From contig NZ_CP084951.1 in the NCBI RefSeq assembly GCF_022788655.1, positions 1,116,001-1,180,000 of the forward strand: a stretch of 64,000 bases of DNA. Reading direction: 5' to 3'. Positions 19,968-28,285 of this stretch are shown piece by piece. The notes under the pieces were generated by a model. It was not told the DNA's origin and did not search any database. It was given only the letters and a program-made list of their open reading frames with translations. The stretch comes from Sulfitobacter indolifex (lineage in GTDB: Bacteria > Pseudomonadota > Alphaproteobacteria > Rhodobacterales > Rhodobacteraceae). Within the stretch, counting starts at the first letter, position 1. Each line of letters starts with the position of its first letter. Position numbers and translations under genes: made by a program.

Positions 19968-20768
19968 ATGACCAATTTCATGCAACATGCGAGCCGTCTG
20001 GCCATGATCGCTGTTTTGGGTGCCGCGCCTCTGGCCGCCACCGCACAGGACGCCACAAAGCCCGCTACAGACGAGGCCACCGCCGAAGCGCCTCAGACCG
20101 ATGAGGCAACACAGAGCAGCGAGGCCACGGCAAGCGATGATGCAGTAGAGGCCGAGACCGACACCGCCGAAGCGCCCGAAGGCGATCCAGAAATGGAAGC
20201 AGACACCGCTGAAGCGCCTGAGGCTGACGCCGAGATGGAGGCCGACACCGCAGAGGCACCTGATACGGATGCCGCCACCGATAGTGCCGAAGCACCGGCT
20301 ACGACAGAGCCGATGACCGATACCACAGCCTCCGCTGACGCAACCGCCGAAGCTCCGGCAGAGGAGGTTGCAAAGCCGGTAGAAGGTCAGATCACTATGC
20401 AGAGCGAGAACACAATTCTTGCCGACGATCTGATTGGCAGCAACGTCTATTCCGACGCCGGTGAAAAAATCGGCGATGTGGAAGACCTGATCGTCAGTCT
20501 CGACGGCTCCGTCGAAGGTGTTGTGATCGGTGTCGGCGGCTTCCTCGGCATCGGTGAGAAATGGGTCGCTGTGAAAATGGACAGCCTGTCAACCATGACC
20601 GACGAAAGCGGCACGCTGCGTCTGGTATCTTCGGCCACCAAGACCGATCTTGAGGCCGCAGAAGCCTTCAAAACCGCGCAGGACATGGAAGCCGAGCAGC
20701 AAGCGTTTGAAAACGCTGCCCCGCAAGACCCCAACGCGGTCGCGACTGAGCCTGCGCCTGTTAACTAA
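19968..20768 (+). CDS. Secreted PRC-barrel domain protein with acidic repeats
   Basis: A 266-residue protein with a signal peptide (residues about 1-27, cleavage near ATAQD), an acidic, Ala- and Thr-rich region of about 110 residues, and a PRC-barrel domain (about 140-215; LADDLIGSNVYSDAGEKIGD, GVVIGVGGFLGIGEKWVAV). The acidic part contains 14-residue repeats starting DTAEAPE. The AGGAG before the start is strong. PRC-barrel proteins of this kind are common in alphaproteobacterial envelopes, but their partners are mostly unknown. It is inserted on the opposite strand between cobS and cobT, with a shared terminator toward cobS. Any link to cobalamin synthesis is not supported. Confidence 0.88.
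   Translation: MTNFMQHASRLAMIAVLGAAPLAATAQDATKPATDEATAEAPQTDEATQSSEATASDDAVEAETDTAEAPEGDPEMEADTAEAPEADAEMEADTAEAPDTDAATDSAEAPATTEPMTDTTASADATAEAPAEEVAKPVEGQITMQSENTILADDLIGSNVYSDAGEKIGDVEDLIVSLDGSVEGVVIGVGGFLGIGEKWVAVKMDSLSTMTDESGTLRLVSSATKTDLEAAEAFKTAQDMEAEQQAFENAAPQDPNAVATEPAPVN
20160..20273 (+). repeat. 42-base tandem repeat coding for DTAEAPE units
   Basis: Two full 42-base units (20160-20201 and 20202-20243) and a partial third (from 20244) encode DTAEAPEGDPEMEA, DTAEAPEADAEMEA and DTAEAPDTDA. They lie in the acidic region of the PRC-barrel gene. Synonymous differences between copies suggest they are not very recent. Confidence 0.85.
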
Positions 20769-20779
20769 GCGCGGGCGAC

Positions 20780-20809
20780 AGCCGGAACGACAACTAGCCG
20801 GAACGACAA
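20780..20809. repeat. 14-base direct repeat after the PRC-barrel gene
   Basis: AGCCGGAACGACAA occurs at 20780-20793 and again at 20796-20809, two bases apart. The second copy runs into the terminator stem. It may be a replication-slippage duplication. Confidence 0.8.
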
Positions 20810-20835
20810 AGGGGCGCTGATATCAGCGCCCCTTT
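20808..20835. terminator. Bidirectional terminator between the PRC-barrel gene and cobS
   Basis: A perfect 28-base palindrome with arms AAAGGGGCGCTGAT and ATCAGCGCCCCTTT. The A/T ends give a T run in both directions, so it can stop transcription from the PRC-barrel gene (plus) and from cobS (minus). Confidence 0.85.
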
Positions 20836-20860
20836 ATCTTTGTTCGGTGGTCTATGCCGA

Positions 20861-21847
20861 TCAGCCTAAGCTGAGGCTGGCGGCGCTTTCGGGCAGTTCC
20901 TCATCAAACAGACGCTGATAGAATTCTGCCACGGTCTGCCGCTCCAACTCATCACATTTGTTGAGGAAGGACAGGCGGAAGGCATAGCCTACGTTGCGGA
21001 AGATTTCGGCGTTTTGGGCCCATGCGATGACGGTCCGCGGGCTCATCACTGTCGAGAGTTCACCATTCATAAAGGCGGTGCGCGTAAGGTCGGCCACGGT
21101 GACCATCTGCTTGAGGGTCTTGCGGCCCTTCTCGGTATTGTAATGCGGGTTTTTGGCCAAAACGATGGCGGTCTCGGCGTCAATGCTGAGGTAGTTCAGC
21201 GTGGCAACGAGAGACCAACGGTCCATCTGCGCTTGGTTGATCTGCTGGGTGCCGTGGTACAGGCCCGTGGTGTCGCCCAGACCGACGGTGTTGGCCGTGG
21301 CAAAAAGGCGGAAATAGGGGTGCGGGGTGATGATCTCGTTTTGATCCATCAGGGTCAGCTTGCCGTCATGCTCCAGCACGCGCTGAATTACGAACATCAC
21401 ATCCGCGCGGCCCGCATCGTATTCGTCGAACACAATCGCGGTCGGGTTGCGCAGCGCCCAAGGCAGGATGCCTTCGTGGAACTCGGTGACCTGCTTGCCG
21501 TCGCGCAGTTTGATCGCGTCTTTGCCGATCAGGTCGATCCGGCTGATGTGGCTGTCGAGGTTGACGCGCACGGTGGGCCAGTTCAGCAGTGCGGCGACCT
21601 GTTCGATATGGGTCGATTTGCCGGTGCCGTGGTAGCCTTGGATCATAACGCGGCGGTTGTGAGTGAAACCCGCAAGGATCGCCAATGTGGTGTCAGGATC
21701 GAATTTATAGGTGCTGTCGATGTCCGGCACGCGGTTGGTACGCTCAGGGAAACCCTTGACGATCATATCGGAATCGATGCCGAAAACGTCGCGAACCGAA
21801 AGCTCTTCGGTGGGTCTCATGTTCTGTTCCAGTGCGCCGTCAGCCAT
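20861..21847 (-). CDS. cobS: Aerobic cobaltochelatase subunit CobS
   Basis: AAA+ ATPase that drives cobalt insertion together with CobT and CobN. The 328 residues show Walker [17 protein letters not shown] (about 70-85), Walker [15 protein letters not shown] near residue 138, and [19 protein letters not shown] near residue 187, all typical of CobS. A second ATG nine codons in (21820) is an alternative start. dnaJ-like and bolA genes lie just upstream, an arrangement I recall as frequent in alphaproteobacteria. The bidirectional terminator lies 25 bases beyond its stop. Confidence 0.95.
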   Translation of the reverse strand: MADGALEQNMRPTEELSVRDVFGIDSDMIVKGFPERTNRVPDIDSTYKFDPDTTLAILAGFTHNRRVMIQGYHGTGKSTHIEQVAALLNWPTVRVNLDSHISRIDLIGKDAIKLRDGKQVTEFHEGILPWALRNPTAIVFDEYDAGRADVMFVIQRVLEHDGKLTLMDQNEIITPHPYFRLFATANTVGLGDTTGLYHGTQQINQAQMDRWSLVATLNYLSIDAETAIVLAKNPHYNTEKGRKTLKQMVTVADLTRTAFMNGELSTVMSPRTVIAWAQNAEIFRNVGYAFRLSFLNKCDELERQTVAEFYQRLFDEELPESAASLSLG

Positions 21848-21978
21848 CGCTCGTCATCCTTTTCCTTAGGCGCGCAGTTCGGGCCGCGCGCGTATCTGGT
21901 GCAACATATCGTGCCTATCCGCAAGGGAAAGGGGCAACTGGCATTATCCGCAAGCGCCCGCTGGTCTTGGCGTGACGG

Positions 21979-22605
21979 TCAGTCTTTAAAGTTGCGGCTG
22001 GCTTTGATCTGGTCCCATGCCCACACGACCAGTTGCAGCTGCTCTTCTTGGCTGCGGTCGCCGCCGTTCATGTCAGGGTGCAGCACTTTGATCAGCGCTT
22101 TGTAGGATTTACGCACCTCGGGCTTGGTCCAAGTGTCCTTGGCTTCCAAGATCTCGATCGCTCGGCGCTCGGTCGGGGGCAGGCGGCGGCCTGCTTGCTG
22201 GCCCTTGCCGGGGTTCTGGGTCGCGTTCTTGCCCAAAACCTGATGTGGGTCTTCGATGCCAAGGCGCGCCCATGCGCGCTGCTCAGGGTCGCCGAGCGGC
22301 TTGGTGGCGCGTTCCCAGACCTTGTCCTTGGACATTTGCGCGTTCAACTCGGCTTCGGTGGTGCCGTCAAAGAAGCTCCACTTCGCGTTATATTCGCGGA
22401 CGTGCTGCTGGCAGAACCAGAAGTAGTCATCCAGCACGTCAGGCGCTTTGGGCGCGCGGAATTTGCCCGCTTCCTCGCAGCCCTCATGGTCGCAAATCCG
22501 GGTCGAGGTTTCCGAAGCCCCGGACATGCCGCGACGGCCGCGGGGGTTTTTCTTTTTGGAGGACGACACGGACATGTCGAATCCGAAGGGATCAGCTTTT
22601 GGCAT
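21979..22605 (-). CDS. J-domain protein (DnaJ-like) with N-terminal Cys/His motif
   Basis: A 208-residue protein with the J domain at the C-terminus (about 140-205), including the HPD tripeptide in LIKVLHPDMNGG that stimulates Hsp70 ATPase. The N-terminal half has a basic stretch (SKKKNPRGRRG) and ICDHEGCEEAGKF plus FWFCQQHVREY, a possible metal-binding set. I start at ATG 22605 (MPKADPF), because the extension to 22692 overlaps the bolA start on the other strand. This is not the housekeeping DnaJ. Its neighbours cobS and bolA suggest a specialised client, which is only an inference. Confidence 0.88.
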   Translation of the reverse strand: MPKADPFGFDMSVSSSKKKNPRGRRGMSGASETSTRICDHEGCEEAGKFRAPKAPDVLDDYFWFCQQHVREYNAKWSFFDGTTEAELNAQMSKDKVWERATKPLGDPEQRAWARLGIEDPHQVLGKNATQNPGKGQQAGRRLPPTERRAIEILEAKDTWTKPEVRKSYKALIKVLHPDMNGGDRSQEEQLQLVVWAWDQIKASRNFKD

Positions 22606-22682
22606 GTGGATAGACCTTTCCGACTCAGGCCGGTCACCATATACCCTGCGTCGCAGGATTGAAGGGGGCCGAGGTAAAAAAC

Positions 22683-22940
22683 ATGTCGACAACTCAAGAG
22701 ATTTCAGACCGACTGGAGGCCGAATTTGCGCCGCGAGAGTTGGATGTGGTGGATGACAGCGAAAGCCATCGCGGTCATGCTGGGTTTCAAGAAGGGGGCG
22801 AAAGCCACTTTAACGTGCGCATCCGCTCAGAGCGTTTTAAGGGGCAGAACCGACTGGCGCGGCACCGTGCGGTGCACAATGCCTTGGGGCCGGATCTGAT
22901 GGGGCGCATCCATGCGCTGGCGCTTGATCTCGACGAATAA
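22683..22940 (+). CDS. BolA-family protein
   Basis: An 85-residue protein of the BolA/IbaG family, which pairs with monothiol glutaredoxins in iron-sulfur cluster handling. The fold core is seen in ESHRGHAGFQEGGESHFNVRI and the C-terminal LARHRAVHNALG (conserved His). The ATG at 22683 follows a weak purine-rich stretch. It is divergent from the J-domain gene with 77 bases between starts, so the two share a promoter region. It ends ten bases from a convergent DUF4177 gene. Confidence 0.9.
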   Translation: MSTTQEISDRLEAEFAPRELDVVDDSESHRGHAGFQEGGESHFNVRIRSERFKGQNRLARHRAVHNALGPDLMGRIHALALDLDE

Positions 22941-22950
22941 AAGCCCGCGC

Positions 22951-23451
22951 TTAGGGCTTTGATTTATCGTCGTCTTCGTCGGTTTTGTCCGGCGAGGACA
23001 CTTCCGGCGCTACGCCTTCCGAGGTGCGGGTGAGAAACGCCGGGGGCATCGCCTTTTTAGCGGGCTCCACCTTCGCAGGTTCCTCCTCATCCGGTGTGAT
23101 GGAGGCGGGGACATCGGCCTGAAGCGCCGTGTCATCACCCTCAATCGTGGCGGCCAGCGCGGGCGTTGCGGATGCGGCAGGAGAGGGCAAAAGATCGGTG
23201 TCATCTTGCTGGGTGGCAGCGGTGGCCAAACGGCGGAACACCAGCACATTGCGCCATTCTGTCGTTGTCGATGTTAGGCCAGACCGCTCCTGCGACGGCA
23301 ACGTCTCAGCGCGCTGATATTCCCAGCCCTCGGCGGCCAGTTCGTTCAGGCACTCTTCGAGCGTGTAGGCAAAACGGTCTTCGGCAGACTTGAGGCCCTT
23401 GTTCTTCAGGCTTTTGGTAGGAGCGGGAACGATCTTGTATTCAAAGCGCAT
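22951..23451 (-). CDS. DUF4177 domain protein
   Basis: A 166-residue protein whose first 75 residues match the DUF4177 pattern: FEYKIVPAP at the start, LNELAAEGWEYQRAETLP near residue 35 and WRNVLVFRRL near residue 66. The remainder is a low-complexity tail rich in Ala, Pro, Glu and Asp, ending DKTDEDDDKSKP. No signal peptide or membrane helix is seen. GAGG lies five bases before the ATG. Function is unknown. Confidence 0.8.
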   Translation of the reverse strand: MRFEYKIVPAPTKSLKNKGLKSAEDRFAYTLEECLNELAAEGWEYQRAETLPSQERSGLTSTTTEWRNVLVFRRLATAATQQDDTDLLPSPAASATPALAATIEGDDTALQADVPASITPDEEEPAKVEPAKKAMPPAFLTRTSEGVAPEVSSPDKTDEDDDKSKP

Positions 23452-23487
23452 AAGAACCTCATTGAGAAAGCCGCGAAGGCCGTAATG

Positions 23488-23973
23488 TTATGTAGATTTG
23501 GGACGGATGCCGATGCTGCGCCCGGCCTGCGTGGGCTTCGGCAAGGTGGCATGCGCGCGGTGCATCTTGTCAAGTTTGGCCAGCACGGCCTCAGGCATCG
23601 GGGCGACGCGCGGGCCGGATTGGTCCACGTGTAATGTCAGCCCTTCGCCTGTGGCGGCGAGCCAGCCGTCGCTGTGCCAAAGCTGTTGGAAGCTGTGAAA
23701 ACGCTTTTCATCGTAATCAAGCAGCTGCAGCGTCGTATAAACGCTGTCGCCCTCGTGCAACTCTCGCAGGTAGCAGACGTGGAATTCAGCGACATAGGTC
23801 GTACATCCGCTGCGCTGATAGTCCGGACCGAAACCAATCTGCGCATAGGCTTGGTCAACGCCCTGATCGAACAGGACGTTGTAATAGGCCATGTTCAAAT
23901 GACCATTGAAATCAATCCACTCGGGGAGAACTTTCATCTCGCTCGAACGGAAGGGGGCCGGGGTCTCGCTCAT
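23488..23973 (-). CDS. Acyl-CoA thioesterase, hotdog fold (4HBT-like)
   Basis: A 161-residue single-domain thioesterase. The active-site region [20 protein letters not shown] (residues about 18-37) has the Asp and His arrangement of 4-hydroxybenzoyl-CoA-thioesterase-like enzymes, and [14 protein letters not shown] is the usual second strand. It resembles thioesterases seen near carnitine or betaine degradation genes, but nothing here fixes the substrate. Its ATG overlaps the gatB stop (ATGA), so it is translated from the gatB transcript. Confidence 0.85.
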   Translation of the reverse strand: MSETPAPFRSSEMKVLPEWIDFNGHLNMAYYNVLFDQGVDQAYAQIGFGPDYQRSGCTTYVAEFHVCYLRELHEGDSVYTTLQLLDYDEKRFHSFQQLWHSDGWLAATGEGLTLHVDQSGPRVAPMPEAVLAKLDKMHRAHATLPKPTQAGRSIGIRPKST

Positions 23974-25484
23974 TGCTGAGCGAGCTTGCGCGACACGATT
24001 TCGTTGACGGCTTTGGGGTTGGCCTTGCCGCCCGTGGCTTTCATCACCTGACCGACGAACCAGCCCGCGAGTTTGGGGTTCTGCTGTGCCTTGGCAACCT
24101 GATCGGGGTTGGCAGCGATGATTTCATCCACCGCAGTCTCAATCGCGCCAGTATCGGTCACCTGCTTGAGGCCTTCGGTCTCGACAATCTCTGCCGGGTC
24201 GCGGCCCGTTGTATAGGTGATCTCAAAGACTTCTTTGGCGATCTTGCCCGAGATGGCATCCGAGGCGATCAGATCGACGATTGCACCCAACTGCGCCGGG
24301 CTGACCGGGCTGTCGGTGATGTTCTTGTCGTCTTTCTTAAGGCGTCCGAACAGTTCGTTGATGACCCAGTTTGCCGCCATCTTGCCATCACGGCCCTGCG
24401 CCACGGCCTCAAAGTAGCCTGCGCTGTCCAGATCGGCGGTCAAAACGGAGGCGTCATAGTCGCTGAGCCCGAAGTCACCAATGAAACGCGCTTTTTTCTG
24501 GTCGGGCAGTTCCGGCAGGTTCGCCGCGATCTCATCGACCCAGGCTTGCTCGATTTCCAAGGGCAGCAGGTCGGGATCGGGGAAGTAGCGGTAGTCATGC
24601 GCTTCTTCTTTAGAGCGCATGGAGCGGGTCTCTTGCTTATCGGGGTCAAACAGGCGGGTTTCCTGCACGACTTCGCCGCCAGCTTCGACGATGGCAATCT
24701 GGCGTTTTGCTTCGACTTCAATGGCTTGCTGAATGAAGCGCATGGAGTTCATGTTCTTGATCTCGCAGCGGGTGCCTAAGTGCGAGAAGTCCTGCGTTTC
24801 CTGATATTTCTCATACTGGCCCACACGGCAGATCGAAACGTTCACGTCAGCGCGCATCGCGCCCGACTGCATGTCGCCGTTGCAGGTGCCAAGGTAGCGG
24901 AGGATCTGGCGTAGCTTGCTGAGGTAGGCTGCGGCCTCTTCCGGTCCGCGAATGTCGGGGCGGGAGACGATCTCCATCAGGCAGACGCCCGTGCGGTTCA
25001 GGTCCACGAAAGACATGTTCGGATCCATGTCGTGAATCGATTTGCCCGCGTCCTGTTCCATGTGGATGCGTTCGATCCGCACCAGACGGGCGGTGCCGTC
25101 GCCAAGCTCGACGAGCACTTCGCCTTCGCCGACGATGGGTTCATACAACTGGCTGATCTGATAGCCCTGCGGCAAATCGGGGTAGAAGTAGTTCTTACGG
25201 TCAAAGGCGGACTTCAGGTTAATCTCGGCCTTGAGGCCCAGCCCTGTACGCACCGCTTGTTCGATGCAGTATTCGTTAATCACCGGCAGCATCCCCGGCA
25301 TCGCAGCGTCCACAAACGCCACGTTGCTGTTCGGCTCCGCACCGAATTGGGTGGACGCGCCAGAGAACAGTTTGGCGTTCGACGCGACCTGCGCGTGCAC
25401 CTCCATGCCGATGACCAGTTCCCAGTCATGTTTGGCACCGGCAATCACGCGCGGTTTCGGGGTGTCGTAACTCAGATCAAGCAT
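23970..25484 (-). CDS. gatB: Asp/Glu-tRNA amidotransferase subunit B
   Basis: GatB binds mischarged Glu-tRNA(Gln) or Asp-tRNA(Asn) and activates the side chain with ATP so that ammonia from GatA can amidate it. The 504 residues include [20 protein letters not shown] near residue 24, [17 protein letters not shown] near residue 165, [12 protein letters not shown] near residue 200 and [18 protein letters not shown]. The C-terminal YqeY-like tail ends [11 protein letters not shown]. gatA and gatC are not adjacent, which is common. It is followed by the coupled thioesterase gene. Confidence 0.97.
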   Translation of the reverse strand: MLDLSYDTPKPRVIAGAKHDWELVIGMEVHAQVASNAKLFSGASTQFGAEPNSNVAFVDAAMPGMLPVINEYCIEQAVRTGLGLKAEINLKSAFDRKNYFYPDLPQGYQISQLYEPIVGEGEVLVELGDGTARLVRIERIHMEQDAGKSIHDMDPNMSFVDLNRTGVCLMEIVSRPDIRGPEEAAAYLSKLRQILRYLGTCNGDMQSGAMRADVNVSICRVGQYEKYQETQDFSHLGTRCEIKNMNSMRFIQQAIEVEAKRQIAIVEAGGEVVQETRLFDPDKQETRSMRSKEEAHDYRYFPDPDLLPLEIEQAWVDEIAANLPELPDQKKARFIGDFGLSDYDASVLTADLDSAGYFEAVAQGRDGKMAANWVINELFGRLKKDDKNITDSPVSPAQLGAIVDLIASDAISGKIAKEVFEITYTTGRDPAEIVETEGLKQVTDTGAIETAVDEIIAANPDQVAKAQQNPKLAGWFVGQVMKATGGKANPKAVNEIVSRKLAQQ

Positions 25485-25555
25485 CGCGGCCGCCTTCGGT
25501 CAATTGGAACTTGGCCGGTCATACTGGAGCGCAACACGCGCTTCAAGAGGCAGGC

Positions 25556-26830
25556 TTAGCCCGGCTGTGCAATCGCGCGACGTCCTTCGGTAAAGATGAC
25601 CCGTTTGCCGGCATCAATCTCGCGTTGGAACAGCCCGGTGATGATGCGCATCGCCTCGTCCCGGCCTGTTGCAGCAAAGCGGCTGGGGGAGCGGACGCGC
25701 AGGTTGTTGTCAAAGCCGCGCGCGGCATGGGCCCAGAGCATCGGGTGCAGTTCCGTCATATGATCCCGTACGATCCAACGCGCGCAATCGGCGATTTCGG
25801 CGCGGACCGCACCTGCGGCATCCTCAGACGGGGCGGCTTGGCCGATGGCGCTGGCACAATATGCGGCCAAAAGGTTGGCGGTATGCGGATCGGGGCGGCG
25901 CGTAAGAATATCGCGCAGCCCTTCGATAAAGAACGGCACATCAAGATTGGTACAGGCCTGCGCATCGCAACTGATCGCGTCGAATTGCACCCACGTATAG
26001 CCGCCCGCGCCCCATGTCTCTTCGGTCCGCGCGGCAGTGCGACGGGCTTCGAGTTCCAATTGGTCATATGAGCCATGCCACCGCGGCAGAAGGTGGTTGC
26101 CCATAGCCCGCATGGGGCGCGGGTTTTCGGGGTTCAGGTCGATGAGCCGTTCATAGCGGTCAGCAACCATGCGGGTGTCACCGCCTGATCCCCCAAGCAA
26201 GGCACAGCGCGTCGCCGCGAGCAGGGGCGAGCCCGCCGTGTCCTTATCGAATGGCGCGAGGATTTCCTCAGCGCGGTCAAAATGGGCCTCAAAGGCTGCG
26301 CGGTTGCGGGCGGGCACGTCATTGTCCCAGCCCGTGCCGCGCCATGCCCAGCCGATGTCAATATGCGCTTGGGCCACGATGGCCGCGATCACTTGGTTGC
26401 CAGCATGGTCTGCCAGTACATATTCCAAGGCTTCGATCCCGGCCATCAACGGCGCATCGCTGGCCGGTTTGCCGTCATAAAGCGCATGTTCGGCGGCAAG
26501 AATCACATCTGCCCGCGCGCCAAAGGCCATCAACTCGGCCACCGGCATCGCGCCCGGCGTCATTTCGCAGTTCATATCGGCGTCATGCAGCAGGTCTGCC
26601 ATCTCCTCCCAGCGTTCTTGGCGCACCAGCCACTGCGCGCGATATTGGTGGCGGTCGCGCTGCATCTCTTCTGCGGTGGGATCGGCGCAGGCAATCCGCA
26701 GCAGCGCATCGCGCGGCGCACGGCGGCGCAGCATCGGCATTTCCAGTGGCTCAAGTTCAGGCGCATGAGGCGCGGACTTGGCAAAAATCCCCTGCAAGGC
26801 GGACGGAATCATGTGAGCGAGGTTCTTCAT
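25556..26830 (-). CDS. Conserved-looking hypothetical protein, helical, about 424 residues
   Basis: I do not recognise this protein. It has no signal peptide and no membrane helix. Its composition (Ala, Arg, Asp, Trp) and spacing of Leu/Ala suggest an all-helical, possibly TPR-like repeat fold; for example YERLIDLNPENPRPMRAMG near residue 230 looks like a TPR boundary. Motifs such as WAWRGTGWDNDVP and LLPRWHGSYDQLE may help family identification. Codon use is like its neighbours, and AGGAC precedes the ATG. It stands alone, 71 bases downstream of the gatB start and divergent from the transglycosylase gene. Confidence 0.8.
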   Translation of the reverse strand: MKNLAHMIPSALQGIFAKSAPHAPELEPLEMPMLRRRAPRDALLRIACADPTAEEMQRDRHQYRAQWLVRQERWEEMADLLHDADMNCEMTPGAMPVAELMAFGARADVILAAEHALYDGKPASDAPLMAGIEALEYVLADHAGNQVIAAIVAQAHIDIGWAWRGTGWDNDVPARNRAAFEAHFDRAEEILAPFDKDTAGSPLLAATRCALLGGSGGDTRMVADRYERLIDLNPENPRPMRAMGNHLLPRWHGSYDQLELEARRTAARTEETWGAGGYTWVQFDAISCDAQACTNLDVPFFIEGLRDILTRRPDPHTANLLAAYCASAIGQAAPSEDAAGAVRAEIADCARWIVRDHMTELHPMLWAHAARGFDNNLRVRSPSRFAATGRDEAMRIITGLFQREIDAGKRVIFTEGRRAIAQPG

Positions 26831-27063
26831 CTGGGGCCGGTCCTGCCTGCTATTTTCGATGGCTTAGATTTGACCGGGCAATGGGGCGGAACCGTGACCA
26901 CGCTGCGGAGGTTTCGGGAAATTTCTGCAGCGAAGCGGGGCAGGACAGCGTGCGGTCTTAGTCGGCAACCTTAAAGCTGTGCCGCGCCTTGGGCCGCGAT
27001 CAGAGGAAAACTGCCGATGCCAAGCCGCCACCGCGCTTGCCAAGCGCCGTTTCGGGCGGTCTT

Positions 27064-27831
27064 ATGCGCGCCATGAAACCTGCCATGATTGCCCTAATTC
27101 TTTGCGCCAGCCCTAGCTTTCTAATGGCTGACCTTTCCAAACAACCCGGCCCCGTTTCGGCGACCGAGGCTGAGGCCGTCGTACAGACCGCATCGGTGCC
27201 ACTGTCATTTCCCGACGAGGTTGAGGCCGACACACCCCCTCCCGCACTTGAGACTGCGCCCTTTACCACCTCCTTGCGCCCGTCGGCACGCCCCGGCTAC
27301 CTGCCGCGGACGCGTTGGCAGCATATGCGGGGGCATTCCCTTTGGACCCGTGCGGCAATCTCGGCACTGAAATCTCACGGCAAGCCCTTGGTGGATATGG
27401 TGCCCGCAGATGTGGAGGAATGGTGCCCGGCCTATCCGACAGCATCAGACAGCCAGCGGCGCGCCTTTTGGGTTGGGTTCATGTCGACGCTGGCGAAACA
27501 TGAAAGTACCTATCGGTCTTGGGCCGTGGGCGGCGGGGGGCGGTGGTATGGGCTGCTGCAAATCCTGCCCGGCACCGCGCGGGGCTATAAATGCAATGCG
27601 GGCAGCGGCGATGGGCTCAAGAATGGGGCCGCGAACCTAAGCTGCGCCGTACGGATCATGGCCACAACTGTGCCCCGTGACGGCGTGATCGCCGGAGATG
27701 GCAGGCGCGGGGTCGGGGCCGATTGGGGGCCGATGCGCAGTGCGTCCAAACGTGAAGATATGGCCCGCTGGCTGCGGCAGCAGTCCTATTGCAAGCCTTT
27801 AGGGACCACGCGGCCACGCAGCCGACCTTAA
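27064..27831 (+). CDS. Small lytic transglycosylase (SLT domain), exported
   Basis: Peptidoglycan-cleaving enzyme of 255 residues with the start at ATG 27064. Residues about 1-22 form a signal peptide (AMIALILCASPSFLMA), followed by a Pro/Thr-rich linker. The SLT-like domain occupies about 110-245 with the catalytic Glu in STLAKHESTY near residue 142 and the substrate motif YGLLQILPGTARGY near residue 157. CNAGSGDGLKNGAANLSCA supplies two cysteines that may form a disulfide. The frame is open to 26989, but that would bury the signal peptide. Its stop nearly touches the convergent gene at 27832. Confidence 0.85.
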   Translation: MRAMKPAMIALILCASPSFLMADLSKQPGPVSATEAEAVVQTASVPLSFPDEVEADTPPPALETAPFTTSLRPSARPGYLPRTRWQHMRGHSLWTRAAISALKSHGKPLVDMVPADVEEWCPAYPTASDSQRRAFWVGFMSTLAKHESTYRSWAVGGGGRWYGLLQILPGTARGYKCNAGSGDGLKNGAANLSCAVRIMATTVPRDGVIAGDGRRGVGADWGPMRSASKREDMARWLRQQSYCKPLGTTRPRSRP

Positions 27832-28263
27832 TTATTGGATTAGCGTGAAGTGATGTCGCTGCGTGGCGACGCTACGTGCATGAAGCGCGGTTTCAAAAGC
27901 GCGGTGCGGTGGCGTGGCCTCGAACGGCAGTTTGATCTTGCGGCCCGACAGCAAGACCACTGTGGCGCGGACTGACATGTCCAGCCGTGTATCAAGCCGG
28001 ATGTGATCTATCTGCGACAGCGCGATCTTTGCGTCGCGCTTTCCGGTGAACCATGACAGGTCGCTAGAGGTCAGGGTTAGGCCGCTTGGGGAATTCGTAA
28101 AAACTTCCCACAGGGCGGGCAGGGTAAACAGCCACAGCAGACCCATGATCCAACCCGACGCATCCAACCAAATCCAAGCCGCGGTTAGTCCTGCCCAGAT
28201 TGCGGGCAGCACCAATACTGCGGCTCGACTGCGGCCATGGCGGCGGTAATCATAGGTCGCCAT
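27832..28263 (-). CDS. Small membrane protein, PH-like, downstream of pepN
   Basis: A 143-residue protein with two adjacent hydrophobic segments (about 15-50) and a following soluble part with SSDLSWFTGKRDAKIALSQIDHIRL that looks like a bacterial PH-type domain. I prefer ATG 28263 (MATYDYRRHG), which has AGAGG five bases upstream. A GTG at 28293 would add ten residues and overlap the pepN stop by eight bases. Family and function are not known to me. Position and strand indicate co-transcription with pepN. Confidence 0.75.
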   Translation of the reverse strand: MATYDYRRHGRSRAAVLVLPAIWAGLTAAWIWLDASGWIMGLLWLFTLPALWEVFTNSPSGLTLTSSDLSWFTGKRDAKIALSQIDHIRLDTRLDMSVRATVVLLSGRKIKLPFEATPPHRAFETALHARSVATQRHHFTLIQ

Positions 28264-28285
28264 GGCCTCTGTTTGGGTCAAGGTC

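Noticed and set aside
21848..21978. Cobalamin riboswitch before cobS
   Set aside because: The 131 bases between the cobS start and the J-domain gene stop are too short for a full riboswitch, and I see no B12-box-like element.
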